This document shows positions 36,049 through 44,401 of a stretch of 64,000 nucleotides of DNA, in pieces; the first letter of the stretch is position 1, and the number at the start of each line of letters is the position of its first letter. Origin of the DNA: JBGSUZ01 sp964404895 (GTDB lineage: Bacteria > Bacillota > Clostridia > Peptostreptococcales > Acidaminobacteraceae); NCBI GenBank assembly GCA_964404895.1, contig CAYOLV010000003.1, positions 186,001 to 250,000 on the forward strand, written 5' to 3'. The notes beneath the pieces are model-generated. The model saw only the letters and a program-made list of their open reading frames with translations. It did not search any database and was not told where the DNA came from. The translations under genes were made by a program, and so were the position numbers.

Positions 36049-36333
36049 TTATTCGATTACTGCTAATAATTTCGATTGCTCGATGATTGTCAATTCTTCG
36101 CCGTCAATTTTGATTTCAGTGCCAGTGTATTTAGGGAAGATAACTTTATCCCCTACTTTAACTTCCATTTTTACTTCTTTACCGTCAACATAGCCCCCTG
36201 GTCCAACTGCCAATACTTCTGCAATTTGTGGTTTTTCCTGAGCTTGACCCGGTAAAACGATACCGCTTTTAGTCTTTTCTTCAGCCTCTAGTTTTCTGAT
36301 GACAACTCTTTCGCCTAGTGGTTTAATGTTCAT
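36049..36333 (-). CDS. groS: Co-chaperonin GroES
   Basis: 94 residues. It starts with NIKPLGERVVIRKLE, the conserved GroES opening, carries the mobile loop around EEKTKSGIVLPGQAQEKP and the VGDKVIFPKYTGTEIKIDGEE core. ATG at 36333, AAGGAGG upstream. It caps the GroEL ring. The promoter and CIRCE operator are directly upstream. Confidence 0.98.
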   Translation of the reverse strand: MNIKPLGERVVIRKLEAEEKTKSGIVLPGQAQEKPQIAEVLAVGPGGYVDGKEVKMEVKVGDKVIFPKYTGTEIKIDGEELTIIEQSKLLAVIE

Positions 36334-36441
36334 TCAATAATACCTCCTTGCAAATTTTGTTAATGGTATAGAAGTCGCTCCATCTATTGAAGGGACTTGA
36401 AAACAAAGTTTTACCGTTCATCTTTGGAACGGTACATTATC

Positions 36442-36470
36442 ATCATAGTATAAGCCCATAAAAAAATCAA
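36442..36470 (-). promoter_or_regulatory. groESL promoter
   Basis: On the minus strand TTGATT, a 17-bp spacer and TATGAT. The -35 abuts and partly overlaps the extended CIRCE palindrome. Confidence 0.65.
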
Positions 36471-36514
36471 CAGTTTTTTAGCACTCAACAATAAAGAGTG
36501 CTAAAAAACTGTTG
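36468..36514. promoter_or_regulatory. CIRCE element (HrcA operator), extended palindrome
   Basis: TTAGCACTC (36478-36486), nine bases, GAGTGCTAA (36496-36504) is a perfect CIRCE. The pairing goes on for ten more bases on each side, giving perfect 19-bp arms that start with CAACAGTTTT. HrcA binding here represses groESL until heat or misfolded protein titrates it. Confidence 0.95.
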
Positions 36515-36544
36515 ACGGCTTTGAAATTCTCCATCTATCTTTTT

Positions 36545-38674
36545 TTATGCATTATTTCTCATGGAATTCATAATGGCAATGAGCGCTACGCCCACATCTG
36601 CAAATACAGCTTCCCACATGGTGGCTATACCAATAGCGCCCAGTACCAACACCAAGGCTTTGACCCCAAGGGCAAAGACGATATTCTGCATAATGATTCG
36701 CTGAGTCCCTTTGGCTATCTTAATAGACTCAGCTAACTTCATTAAATCATCATTCATAATGACAATATCTGCCGCTTCTATAGAAAGGTCAGCGCCCATG
36801 CCCCCCATTGCAACGCCCACATCGGCTAAAGCAAGGGCTGGTGCGTCATTGAGCCCATCTCCCATAAAGACCACGCCTTTAGAAGTTTTTCTGGCTTCCT
36901 CAATTTTTTCAACCTTTTCATGAGGTAAAAGTTCTGTATAAGCAAAGTCTACACCCACTTCTTTGCCCACGGCCTCACCAACAGACTTTTTATCCCCTGT
37001 GAGCATAATAACCTGCTTGATCCCAAGAGCTTTTAAATTTTGAATGGCTTCTTTAGAACTTGCCTTAATCTGATCCGAAACGATGAGGGTTCCAAGGTGT
37101 CGGTTATTTTTTACCACAAAGACCACGCTGCCGCTTTCCTGAACAACTGGGACAGAAATGCCTAAATCCGTTAAAAGCTTTTCATTTCCCGCTTGAATGG
37201 AAATGCCGCCTACAGTGGCCTTAACCCCTTTACCTGCTACTTCTTCGTAGTCTAGAACTTGCTGGGCTTGATAGCCTTTCTCGTTCCCATATTTGACAAT
37301 AGACTTGGCAATCGGGTGATTGGACAAATGCTCTAAGTCCACAGCGGTTTGAAGACACTCTGACTCTGTGACACCTTCTGCCAACTGAACTGCGCTGACT
37401 GCAAATTTACCTTGGGTAATTGTACCCGTCTTGTCTAGTAACACCGTATCCACTTTTGTAAGGGCTTCCAAATAGTTGCCCCCTTTGACCAATATGCCAT
37501 GTTTAGAAGCTTTCCCAATCCCACCAAAATAGCCTAGTGGTACTGAAATAACAAGGGCACAAGGACACGAGACGACTAGGAATATGGAAGCTCTGTAAAT
37601 CCACTCTCCAAAATTAAACCCTGTAAAGAAAGGGGGAATGAGGGCGAGTGCAAGGGCACCAAAGACCACTGCTGGAGTATAGTATTTTGCAAAGCGGGTA
37701 ATGAATTTTTCCGTAGCTGCTTTTCTGCCCCCTGCATTTTCAATCAAGTCTAAAATTTTACCCACCATAGAGTTTTCAAAGTCTGCAGTGGTCTTTATTT
37801 TTAATACGCTGTTTAAATTAATAGCACCGCTGAAAACGGAGTCGTCTTTCCCTGCTTCCACAGGAACGGATTCTCCCGTTAAAGCGCTGACATCCAAAAT
37901 AGATTTTCCTTCTAATACAATGCCATCCAACGGAATTCTTTCCCCTGGGCGAACAAGGATTGTACTGCCCACTTTGACAAAGTCTGTTGGCATATCTTTG
38001 ATTTGAAGAAACTCATCCATCACGTGGGTGGTATTTTCTTTAATATCGATTAAACCTTCAATGGTTTTTCGGCTCTTGTTCACGGCATAGTCTTCAAACA
38101 ATTCACCAACACGGTAGAAGAGCATAACCGCTACGGCTTCTGGGTATTCTCCAATACCCCATGCACTAAAAGTGGCAATGGCCATTAGGAACTGCTCGTC
38201 AAACCACGAACCTCTGACAATATTTCTAAAAGCACTGATTAAAACTTCCCCGCCTATTAATAAATAGGCAATAACGAAAAGTCCAGTTTCCAAATAAAAT
38301 TCAAAATGAAGTGTATAAGAAGAGATTAGGCCAATGAAGAATAACAAACTGCCTAGTCCCAGCATGACTTTCTGTATGATTTCTTTGCGCTTTTCCAAAA
38401 TTGGATTCCCAGTTTTTCCAGATAGCTTTTCCGTTTCAGAACGGCTGAGAACATCTACATCTTTTTCATACTTCTTTACAATTTGATCTACTTTAACCCT
38501 GACATCTTCTTCGCTCATGGACACTTTAGGTTTAATCACCAATTGCTTAGAGGCAAAATTTAAGGCCGCCAAATCTACAAACTCTGCAGACATCAAATCG
38601 CTTTCTATTTTCCCTGCACAGCCTGCACAGTTGAGATTACTGAGCTCATATTTGTATTTCACTTTCTTTTCCAT
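36545..38674 (-). CDS. cadA: Cd2+/Zn2+-exporting P1B-type ATPase
   Basis: 709 residues. A degenerate heavy-metal-associated domain at the N-terminus (LNCAGCAGKIE), eight predicted membrane helices, the CPC metal site in SCPCALVISVPLG, the phosphorylated DKTGT, TGD and GDGLNDAPALALADVGVAMG. The CPC motif with this context and the neighbouring ArsR/CadC regulator indicate zinc, cadmium or lead rather than copper. It follows the regulator gene by 27 bases, so both are one transcript controlled by the SmtB-type operator at 39090. Confidence 0.92.
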   Translation of the reverse strand: MEKKVKYKYELSNLNCAGCAGKIESDLMSAEFVDLAALNFASKQLVIKPKVSMSEEDVRVKVDQIVKKYEKDVDVLSRSETEKLSGKTGNPILEKRKEIIQKVMLGLGSLLFFIGLISSYTLHFEFYLETGLFVIAYLLIGGEVLISAFRNIVRGSWFDEQFLMAIATFSAWGIGEYPEAVAVMLFYRVGELFEDYAVNKSRKTIEGLIDIKENTTHVMDEFLQIKDMPTDFVKVGSTILVRPGERIPLDGIVLEGKSILDVSALTGESVPVEAGKDDSVFSGAINLNSVLKIKTTADFENSMVGKILDLIENAGGRKAATEKFITRFAKYYTPAVVFGALALALIPPFFTGFNFGEWIYRASIFLVVSCPCALVISVPLGYFGGIGKASKHGILVKGGNYLEALTKVDTVLLDKTGTITQGKFAVSAVQLAEGVTESECLQTAVDLEHLSNHPIAKSIVKYGNEKGYQAQQVLDYEEVAGKGVKATVGGISIQAGNEKLLTDLGISVPVVQESGSVVFVVKNNRHLGTLIVSDQIKASSKEAIQNLKALGIKQVIMLTGDKKSVGEAVGKEVGVDFAYTELLPHEKVEKIEEARKTSKGVVFMGDGLNDAPALALADVGVAMGGMGADLSIEAADIVIMNDDLMKLAESIKIAKGTQRIIMQNIVFALGVKALVLVLGAIGIATMWEAVFADVGVALIAIMNSMRNNA

Positions 38675-38701
38675 AAAATCTCCTCTTTTCTTTCCGTCCC
38701 A

Positions 38702-39061
38702 CTATTCGTGTGTCAAGTGAATCATACCTAAGTCAAAAATCTTTTGAACGTGTTCGTCGTCTAAAGAGTAAAACATGGTTTTGCCGTCTCTTCTGCTTTT
38801 CACCAGTCTTGCCTGTTTCAAGGTTTTTAGCTGATGGCTAATGGAAGACTGGGTCATGCCTAAGACACTGGCAATGTCACAAACGCAAAGTTCTGCTTCG
38901 AACAAAGCGCAAATGATTCTGATTCTGGTGGAATCCCCTAAGACTTTAAAGAAATCCGCTAAGTCGTAAAGCTTTTCTTCCTCTGCCATTTTAGCCTTCA
39001 CAACTTCTACGGTTTCCTTGTGTACCACATTGCAATCGCAATTGTATTCCGAATGGCTCAT
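38702..39061 (-). CDS. ArsR/SmtB-family metal-sensing repressor (CadC-like)
   Basis: 119 residues. A winged helix with ELCVCDIASVLGMTQSSISHQLKTL; the CVC in the alpha-3 region and the CDC pair near residue 8-10 of the N-terminus match the CadC-type metal site that binds Cd(II)/Pb(II). A C-terminal HVQKIFDLGMIHLTHE helix could also carry the alpha-5 zinc site seen in SmtB. It represses the adjacent ATPase gene until metal binds. The operator lies 29 bp upstream of the start. Confidence 0.92.
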   Translation of the reverse strand: MSHSEYNCDCNVVHKETVEVVKAKMAEEEKLYDLADFFKVLGDSTRIRIICALFEAELCVCDIASVLGMTQSSISHQLKTLKQARLVKSRRDGKTMFYSLDDEHVQKIFDLGMIHLTHE

Positions 39062-39089
39062 AATGAACCTCCTTGATTTAATATATGTT

Positions 39090-39111
39090 CATATGAACAA
39101 TCATTCATATG
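39090..39111. promoter_or_regulatory. SmtB/CadC-type operator
   Basis: CATATGAA, six bases, TTCATATG: the TGAA-N6-TTCA inverted repeat recognised by ArsR/SmtB repressors. It lies directly before the regulator gene. Confidence 0.85.
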
Positions 39112-39174
39112 TTAATTTCACTATATACCCCTGCATTGATTTTTGCAAGTCTTTTAATGAGATTTTCGCTTAAT

Positions 39175-39214
39175 AAAAAAGCGTCATGTCCTTGTTACTT
39201 GAACATGCCGCTTA
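39175..39214 (-). terminator. Terminator of the EAL-HDOD gene
   Basis: On the minus strand AAGCG.CATGT and ACATG.CGCTT form a stem followed by a T-run, 25 bp past the stop. Confidence 0.75.
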
Positions 39215-39239
39215 TATGAATCTTCTCAATAGATCTTCA

Positions 39240-40484
39240 TCAGCCTAATAGTTTTTTTGAACCTACTTCTGGTTCACTACTATTAAACACTTTATTTGCC
39301 CATGCTAAAGAGCTGTAATAAATGTCAGGAATCTCATGATAATCTATTTTTAAAAGCTTTGTATCTCTAACCATTTCGTCCCAATTTCCCTTTTCATAAT
39401 ACAAAATCACCATAAACATGTCGTGCAACTTGTTTTCTTTACCCATCATGGCTTCTTTGATATCATCTTCAAGGGGCAGTCCTCCAATAATGGAGTACAA
39501 GTCTTGATCCATTAAAGTATCGATCATGGAAAATAAACCCATAATAAACATCTCATTTTTTCGATGTTCCATTTTACAAAGATTGGCAATCATCTCTGCC
39601 ATTTTAGCCCGAATCAAACAAGTTTTCAGAACTTCATCAGGCTTATTCTTGCCCAGATCCCTCAACATGACCACCATGATCCATTTGCGTATCTCTTTAA
39701 AACCTAATAAAACCAAGGCTTGTTTCACTGAGTTGATTTTGCTGTTCGTATAAAAAGCAGGAGAATTGATGAGTTTCAGCAATTTGAATGTCAATGCCAC
39801 ATCTCTTTCCATAATGGCAGAAATCTTCTCATAACCCGGCTCTGGTGCGTCCAATTCATTCATAATTTCTAAATAGTTGTTATTCAGGCTGGTGACATCC
39901 TTACTCTTCATAATACGAGGCTTTGCAAAGAAATACCCTTGGAAATAGTCGAATCCTAACTGCATGGCCTCATCAAATTCTTCAACTGTTTCTACCTTCT
40001 CAGCAAGGAGTTTCTTCTCCAGATTTCTAAAACGTTCAGACATGACCCATCGTTCTGACTGAGTGGTATCCACAAAATCAACTTTGATGATATCTGCCAA
40101 CTCCACCAAAGCTTCATACTCATAGGAAGCAATATAGTCGTCTAAAGCGATCAAATAGCCTAGATTTTTTAACTCTCGCACATACTGAAGCAGCGCCTCA
40201 TCAGGCACTATATTTTCAAGAAGTTCTACCACTAGGTATTTCGATGAAAATAACTTAGGCACTTCATCTTTAATTAACGTTTCCGTAAAGTTAATAAACG
40301 CACGGTGTCCCTCTGTAAGTTTATCCGAACCCATCATCAAAGAGTTGATGACGACGTCAGAAGTTGCAGAATCTCCACACTTAAAACAACTAGCATTTTC
40401 AGTGCCTGAGCGGTAGAGCAATTCGTAAGCATACACCTTCTGCCTTCTATCAAAAATAGGTTGTCTGGCGATAAATACATCCAT
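39240..40484 (-). CDS. EAL-HDOD signalling protein (YuxH-like)
   Basis: 414 residues from ATG 40484, which has AAAGGAT 7 bases upstream; the frame is open to 40550. The N-terminus (FIARQPIFDRRQKVYAYELLYR) is the hallmark of EAL domains of the YuxH group, in which the EAL triplet is degenerate (YELL) and phosphodiesterase activity is usually lost. From about residue 200 an HDOD domain follows (DVALTFKLLKLINSPAFY). Such proteins act as scaffolds in c-di-GMP or stress signalling. Monocistronic. It may connect to the HD-GYP system at 17-21 kb, but only loosely. Confidence 0.88.
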   Translation of the reverse strand: MDVFIARQPIFDRRQKVYAYELLYRSGTENASCFKCGDSATSDVVINSLMMGSDKLTEGHRAFINFTETLIKDEVPKLFSSKYLVVELLENIVPDEALLQYVRELKNLGYLIALDDYIASYEYEALVELADIIKVDFVDTTQSERWVMSERFRNLEKKLLAEKVETVEEFDEAMQLGFDYFQGYFFAKPRIMKSKDVTSLNNNYLEIMNELDAPEPGYEKISAIMERDVALTFKLLKLINSPAFYTNSKINSVKQALVLLGFKEIRKWIMVVMLRDLGKNKPDEVLKTCLIRAKMAEMIANLCKMEHRKNEMFIMGLFSMIDTLMDQDLYSIIGGLPLEDDIKEAMMGKENKLHDMFMVILYYEKGNWDEMVRDTKLLKIDYHEIPDIYYSSLAWANKVFNSSEPEVGSKKLLG

Positions 40485-40586
40485 AGGATTGATCCTTTCT
40501 GAAGATATAGACTTAGTTGGTTTATACCCAAGGTTTAATCTAATTATCAATTTATAACGCTATCTCACTCAGCCGCTGTTTATTTT

Positions 40587-41435
40587 TCACTCATTTCGTT
40601 CCCGTTCATAGAAAAATAAATACTGTTGAGCATAGCCCTTAAGTTCTCCAAATTTCTGATTAATCCAGTCCTCCAAAGCTTTGGGAGATAGCTTTTCAAG
40701 TCCATATCGTCTTTGCAAAGTTTTCTTAATCCAAGTATCTATGGGGAAGGCTTCATGTTTCCCAGCTGAAAACAATAGAATGCAATCGGCTACTTTGGGA
40801 CCTACTCCAGAAAACTCAAGCAAGGCTTTCTTTGCTTGCTCATAAGGCATCTGTTGAATCTTTTCTAAAATTTCAGGAGTCTCTGCCACTTTTTGAGCAC
40901 TTTCAAAGACGTAGCGATCTCTATACCCTAGGCCTAATGATCTTAAATCTCCAACACTAGCATGAGACAAAGCTTCAGGGCTTGGAAATGTATACATGGG
41001 TCCTACTAACTCTACCCAAGGATGATCTACTGGCGTTCCATAATTCTCGCTGAGGCGTTTGACCAAAGACTTGATTCTAGGAATATGGTTATTAGCTGAC
41101 AGAATAAAGGTAATCAACATTTCAAAAGGATCTTGGTTCAATAGTCGAATACCACTTCCAAATTGAATGGCATCTTCTAGAGTTGGATCTCGTAAAAGCA
41201 GGTTCTTTTTTATGGTTTCATAGTCTGTCTCCATATCAAAATAGTGAGCCCAGTCCTTATCAAAAGTTTCAACAGAACAACTCATAGACAAACTGTCCTC
41301 ATTCTGAGTCAGTCTAAGGACACGCTCCCCTGCAATTCCGATGTAGTCGTGATCGCCTACTTTTTCCCATCGAAAAGACTGACCACAATCGAATATATGT
41401 TGTAAATCAAAATGTTCAATTTTAATTGAATCCAT
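40587..41435 (-). CDS. 8-oxoguanine DNA glycosylase / AP lyase (OGG1-like)
   Basis: 282 residues. It removes 8-oxoguanine from DNA. The N-terminal OGG domain begins DLQHIFDCGQSFRWEK, and the helix-hairpin-helix-GPD region reads LLEFSGVGPKVADCILLFSAG followed by FPIDTWIKK: the Lys before VADC is the Schiff-base lysine and the Asp of IDTW the catalytic acid. ATG 41435 has GAGG 5 bases upstream; earlier in-frame ATGs exist up to 41468. It is separated from the purine genes by a terminator-like hairpin, so its place beside them is probably coincidental. Confidence 0.9.
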   Translation of the reverse strand: MDSIKIEHFDLQHIFDCGQSFRWEKVGDHDYIGIAGERVLRLTQNEDSLSMSCSVETFDKDWAHYFDMETDYETIKKNLLLRDPTLEDAIQFGSGIRLLNQDPFEMLITFILSANNHIPRIKSLVKRLSENYGTPVDHPWVELVGPMYTFPSPEALSHASVGDLRSLGLGYRDRYVFESAQKVAETPEILEKIQQMPYEQAKKALLEFSGVGPKVADCILLFSAGKHEAFPIDTWIKKTLQRRYGLEKLSPKALEDWINQKFGELKGYAQQYLFFYERERNE

Positions 41436-41536
41436 GAGAACCTCACTTTTCATATGTACCATAAACAATTTTATCCTATTATTACAATATTGAAAAGCGC
41501 TGTATAGAGATGTGTCACAGAATTAACAAGTGATAT

Positions 41537-41573
41537 AAAAAAAGCCTAAACCTCTTGGGAAGGCTCAGGTTTC
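41537..41573 (-). terminator. Terminator-like hairpin after the adenine deaminase gene
   Basis: On the minus strand AAACCT..AGCCTT and AGAGGTTTAGGCTT can pair in two ways and are followed by seven T. It would end the molybdenum hydroxylase - adenine deaminase transcript. Confidence 0.6.
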
Positions 41574-41638
41574 TCTTATTTAGGTCATCTTTAGGATTTA
41601 ACTCAAACTTACTCTAGTCCCCCATTAATGGGGAAAAA

Positions 41639-43375
41639 TTAAAGACAAAGAGGCACAAATTCAAACCGATTCACATCGAATAATCCCATATCTGTCAGTT
41701 TCAGCTCTGGAATAACTGGAAGGGCTAAAAATGCCAATGTCATAAACGGGTCAAAGTCTTTGCTGACGCCACACTTATAAGCCTCTTCAAGCAACTTGTT
41801 CAGCCCTTTGTCTACTGATTCAAGGCTTTGATCCGACATAATTCCACCAATTTGCAGTGGCAAAGTACCCACCACTTTTCCGTCGTGAACAAGTACCAGA
41901 CCCCCGCCAATTTCCTGAATGGTTTCCGCCGCCAATTTCAAATGGGCGTCCGTATCTCCAATAATGATCAAATTGTGTGAGTCGTGAGCCACTGTAGAGG
42001 CAATGGCTCCATTTTTGAGCCCAAACCCTTCGACTAAGCCAAGTCCAATATTTCCAGTCTCATGGTGTCTTTCCACTACAGCTAATTTCAGTAAATCTAA
42101 TTTTTCATTGTAGGCATAATGACCTTCCGCCACATCTACTTTTCTAATAGCGGTAGCCGTCACCAAAGAATGAGACTTGAGTTGAATCACTCTGGCGATG
42201 TCCGAAGTCATTGGAATTTTAAAATCTTCAAGGCTGACAGGTTTAAAGTGTACGGTATTGAGAACTTCTGGCTTCATAAGAACTTCGTGTTCAAATAAAG
42301 CTTTTCCTTTTTGAGCCACCAATTGACCTGCTTTATAAACCGAATCCACTGTATACTTTTCCAAATTTGTCAAAATAGCTAAATCTGCCATAAAGCCTGG
42401 CGCCACAGCCCCTTTATTATACAGATGATACGCCTCCGCGGCGTTTAGAGAGCCCATTTTTATGGCCATGATCGGCGAAATGCCACATTTTACAGCAATT
42501 CTTACATGGTTGTCAATGTGTCCGTCAGAAAGAATATCCCCAGGGTGTCTGTCGTCTGTACAGAAGAAGACCCTCCTCATATTTTCCTTGTTCACTACAG
42601 GAAGTAGTGACAACAAGTTTCGTGCGGCAGAGCCTTCCCGCATTTGAATATACATGCCCAGTCTCAACCGTTCTAGCATTTCTTCTGCAGTGGTGCACTC
42701 GTGTTCCGTCCTAACCCCTGCACTGACATAGGCATTCAATTCTTTTCCACTGATGACAGGCCCATGGCCATCGACTAATTTGCCTTTTGCCATTCTGATC
42801 TTGTCAATAATATCTTCGTGTGCCTCAATAACAGCAGGATAGTCCATTAACTCTCCCAGTCCCAGTACCCGAGGGTCATCGATTAAAGTGCTCAGTTCTT
42901 TCGCTTTTAAAATAGCGCCAGAATGTTCAAACCCTGTAGCCGGAACGCAAGAAGGCAACATGACGAAAATGTCTAGTGGTACTCCTTCACTGGCTTCCAA
43001 CATATATTCAATGCCCTTAATACCGCATACGTTGGCGATTTCATGTGGGTCTGCCACAATACTGGTGGTACCTCTTGGCAAAATACTCTTAGCAAACTCG
43101 GCAGGAGTAACCATAGAAGATTCTATGTGAACGTGTCCATCGATGAGTCCCGGAGAGACATATGCCCCGTTCAAGTCCACTTCCTCTACACCCTCGTAGT
43201 CCAATTCGGAAACAGCGGCAATAACGCCGTCCACAATGGCTATGTTGGCAGTATAGATTTCTTCTGTAAACACATTGATAACTTGTCCATTTTTAAGCAC
43301 CAAGTCCGCCGGAACTCTACCGGCTGCTACATCGATGCGTTTCTTAATTTGATCTTTCGTTTCCAGTCCCGTCAT
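41639..43375 (-). CDS. ade: Adenine deaminase
   Basis: 578 residues, typical of bacterial Ade. It converts adenine to hypoxanthine and ammonia. The amidohydrolase metal ligands are in GLIDGHVHIESSM, and the family's specific motifs PSCVPATGFE, DGHGP and CTDDRHPGD are all intact. The C-terminal domain with ATVAHDSHNLIIIGD is also typical. It is the last gene after the molybdenum hydroxylase, 33 bases downstream. It would feed adenine into the hypoxanthine-xanthine pool. Compare the divergent paralogue at 48712-50523, in which these motifs are changed. Confidence 0.93.
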   Translation of the reverse strand: MTGLETKDQIKKRIDVAAGRVPADLVLKNGQVINVFTEEIYTANIAIVDGVIAAVSELDYEGVEEVDLNGAYVSPGLIDGHVHIESSMVTPAEFAKSILPRGTTSIVADPHEIANVCGIKGIEYMLEASEGVPLDIFVMLPSCVPATGFEHSGAILKAKELSTLIDDPRVLGLGELMDYPAVIEAHEDIIDKIRMAKGKLVDGHGPVISGKELNAYVSAGVRTEHECTTAEEMLERLRLGMYIQMREGSAARNLLSLLPVVNKENMRRVFFCTDDRHPGDILSDGHIDNHVRIAVKCGISPIMAIKMGSLNAAEAYHLYNKGAVAPGFMADLAILTNLEKYTVDSVYKAGQLVAQKGKALFEHEVLMKPEVLNTVHFKPVSLEDFKIPMTSDIARVIQLKSHSLVTATAIRKVDVAEGHYAYNEKLDLLKLAVVERHHETGNIGLGLVEGFGLKNGAIASTVAHDSHNLIIIGDTDAHLKLAAETIQEIGGGLVLVHDGKVVGTLPLQIGGIMSDQSLESVDKGLNKLLEEAYKCGVSKDFDPFMTLAFLALPVIPELKLTDMGLFDVNRFEFVPLCL

Positions 43376-43408
43376 AGAAACCTCCTATTTTTGGATTCAC
43401 TTATCCCT

Positions 43409-44401
43409 TTAACAGTTACTTTCTCTAAGGGCTTTGAGTACCACATCGGGTGTGGCGGGCAAGGTTCTGATTCTTACCCCAGTGGCATCTGCAATTGCAT
43501 TGAGAATTGCTGGAGCAACAGGAGTCATAACAGGTTCACCAATGCCTTTCGCACCATAAGGCGCAGTAATTTCAGGCTCTTCAATTAAATATTTATGGAT
43601 GGTGGGAATGTCCATAGAGGTTGGGATAATATACTTAGCAAATTTATTATTGACTATTTTACCATTTTTGACGCCTAAATCCTCATATAATGCGTAACCT
43701 AATCCCATAACAAATCCGCCGTCAATTTGTCCCTCTACCAATTGAGGGTTAATGGCACGACCCACGTCTTGGGCACACCAAGCTTTAGTGACTTGAACCC
43801 TTCCCGTGGCTGTGTCCACATCCACTTCAACCCCATAGGCATTATAGGTATAAGGCCAGTACGGAGCACCTTCTCCCGTTTCAGGATCCATGCCTACGGT
43901 CTGAGCTGTGAAAGTTTCCGTCACCGATATAATGCGTTTATTTTCAAGGAGCATCTGTGCAATCATTTTAAAACTCACGTGCTTGCTCGGAAGCATTGGT
44001 AAATAGACGGTTTGGTCTTTGACTTCTAAACCTACTGAAGAATTCAACTTCAAAATAAGTCTGGCTTCTTCTATAAGTACTTTTTTAAAGGACTCTGCCG
44101 CTTTTTTAACAGCATTTCCTGTATTATAAGTCTGTCTGCTGGCTGCAGCAGTTCCCGAATCTTTAAAATCATCTGTATGCTCACAAAGCATATGGACGTG
44201 GTCGGAAGTCATTCCCAGCGCTTCTGCACAAAGCTGAGGCATAATGGTCTTGGCCCCTTGTCCTACTTCCGTTGCCCCCACCCGAAGGCAAATATCCCCT
44301 TCTTCAAGGAGTTCTACTGTAGCAACTGAAACATCTGGAAATCCATTGCCATAGCCTGTTCCATACCAAGTGATGGCGATCCCTCTACCGGTTTTGATCA
44401 T
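43409..44401 (-). CDS. Molybdenum hydroxylase, C-terminal part of split molybdopterin subunit (NdhM-like)
   Basis: 330 residues from ATG 44401, which has AGGAGG 9 bases upstream inside the end of the previous gene; a longer frame opens at 44419. It begins MIKTGRGIAITWYG, where intact xanthine dehydrogenase large subunits continue without a break, and it carries the catalytic glutamate in KGIGEPVMTP near the C-terminus together with TGEGAPYWPYTYNAYGVEVD. The sizes of this protein and its partner (330 and 425) match, as I recall them, the medium and large molybdopterin subunits of Eubacterium barkeri nicotinate dehydrogenase, where the same split is natural. The purine neighbours favour hypoxanthine or another purine as substrate. 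Confidence 0.85.
   Translation of the reverse strand: MIKTGRGIAITWYGTGYGNGFPDVSVATVELLEEGDICLRVGATEVGQGAKTIMPQLCAEALGMTSDHVHMLCEHTDDFKDSGTAAASRQTYNTGNAVKKAAESFKKVLIEEARLILKLNSSVGLEVKDQTVYLPMLPSKHVSFKMIAQMLLENKRIISVTETFTAQTVGMDPETGEGAPYWPYTYNAYGVEVDVDTATGRVQVTKAWCAQDVGRAINPQLVEGQIDGGFVMGLGYALYEDLGVKNGKIVNNKFAKYIIPTSMDIPTIHKYLIEEPEITAPYGAKGIGEPVMTPVAPAILNAIADATGVRIRTLPATPDVVLKALRESNC

Noticed and set aside
43043..43588. A 181-codon plus-strand frame across the ends of the Ade and NdhM-like genes
   Set aside because: Antisense to two conserved genes; composition is that of a shadow.
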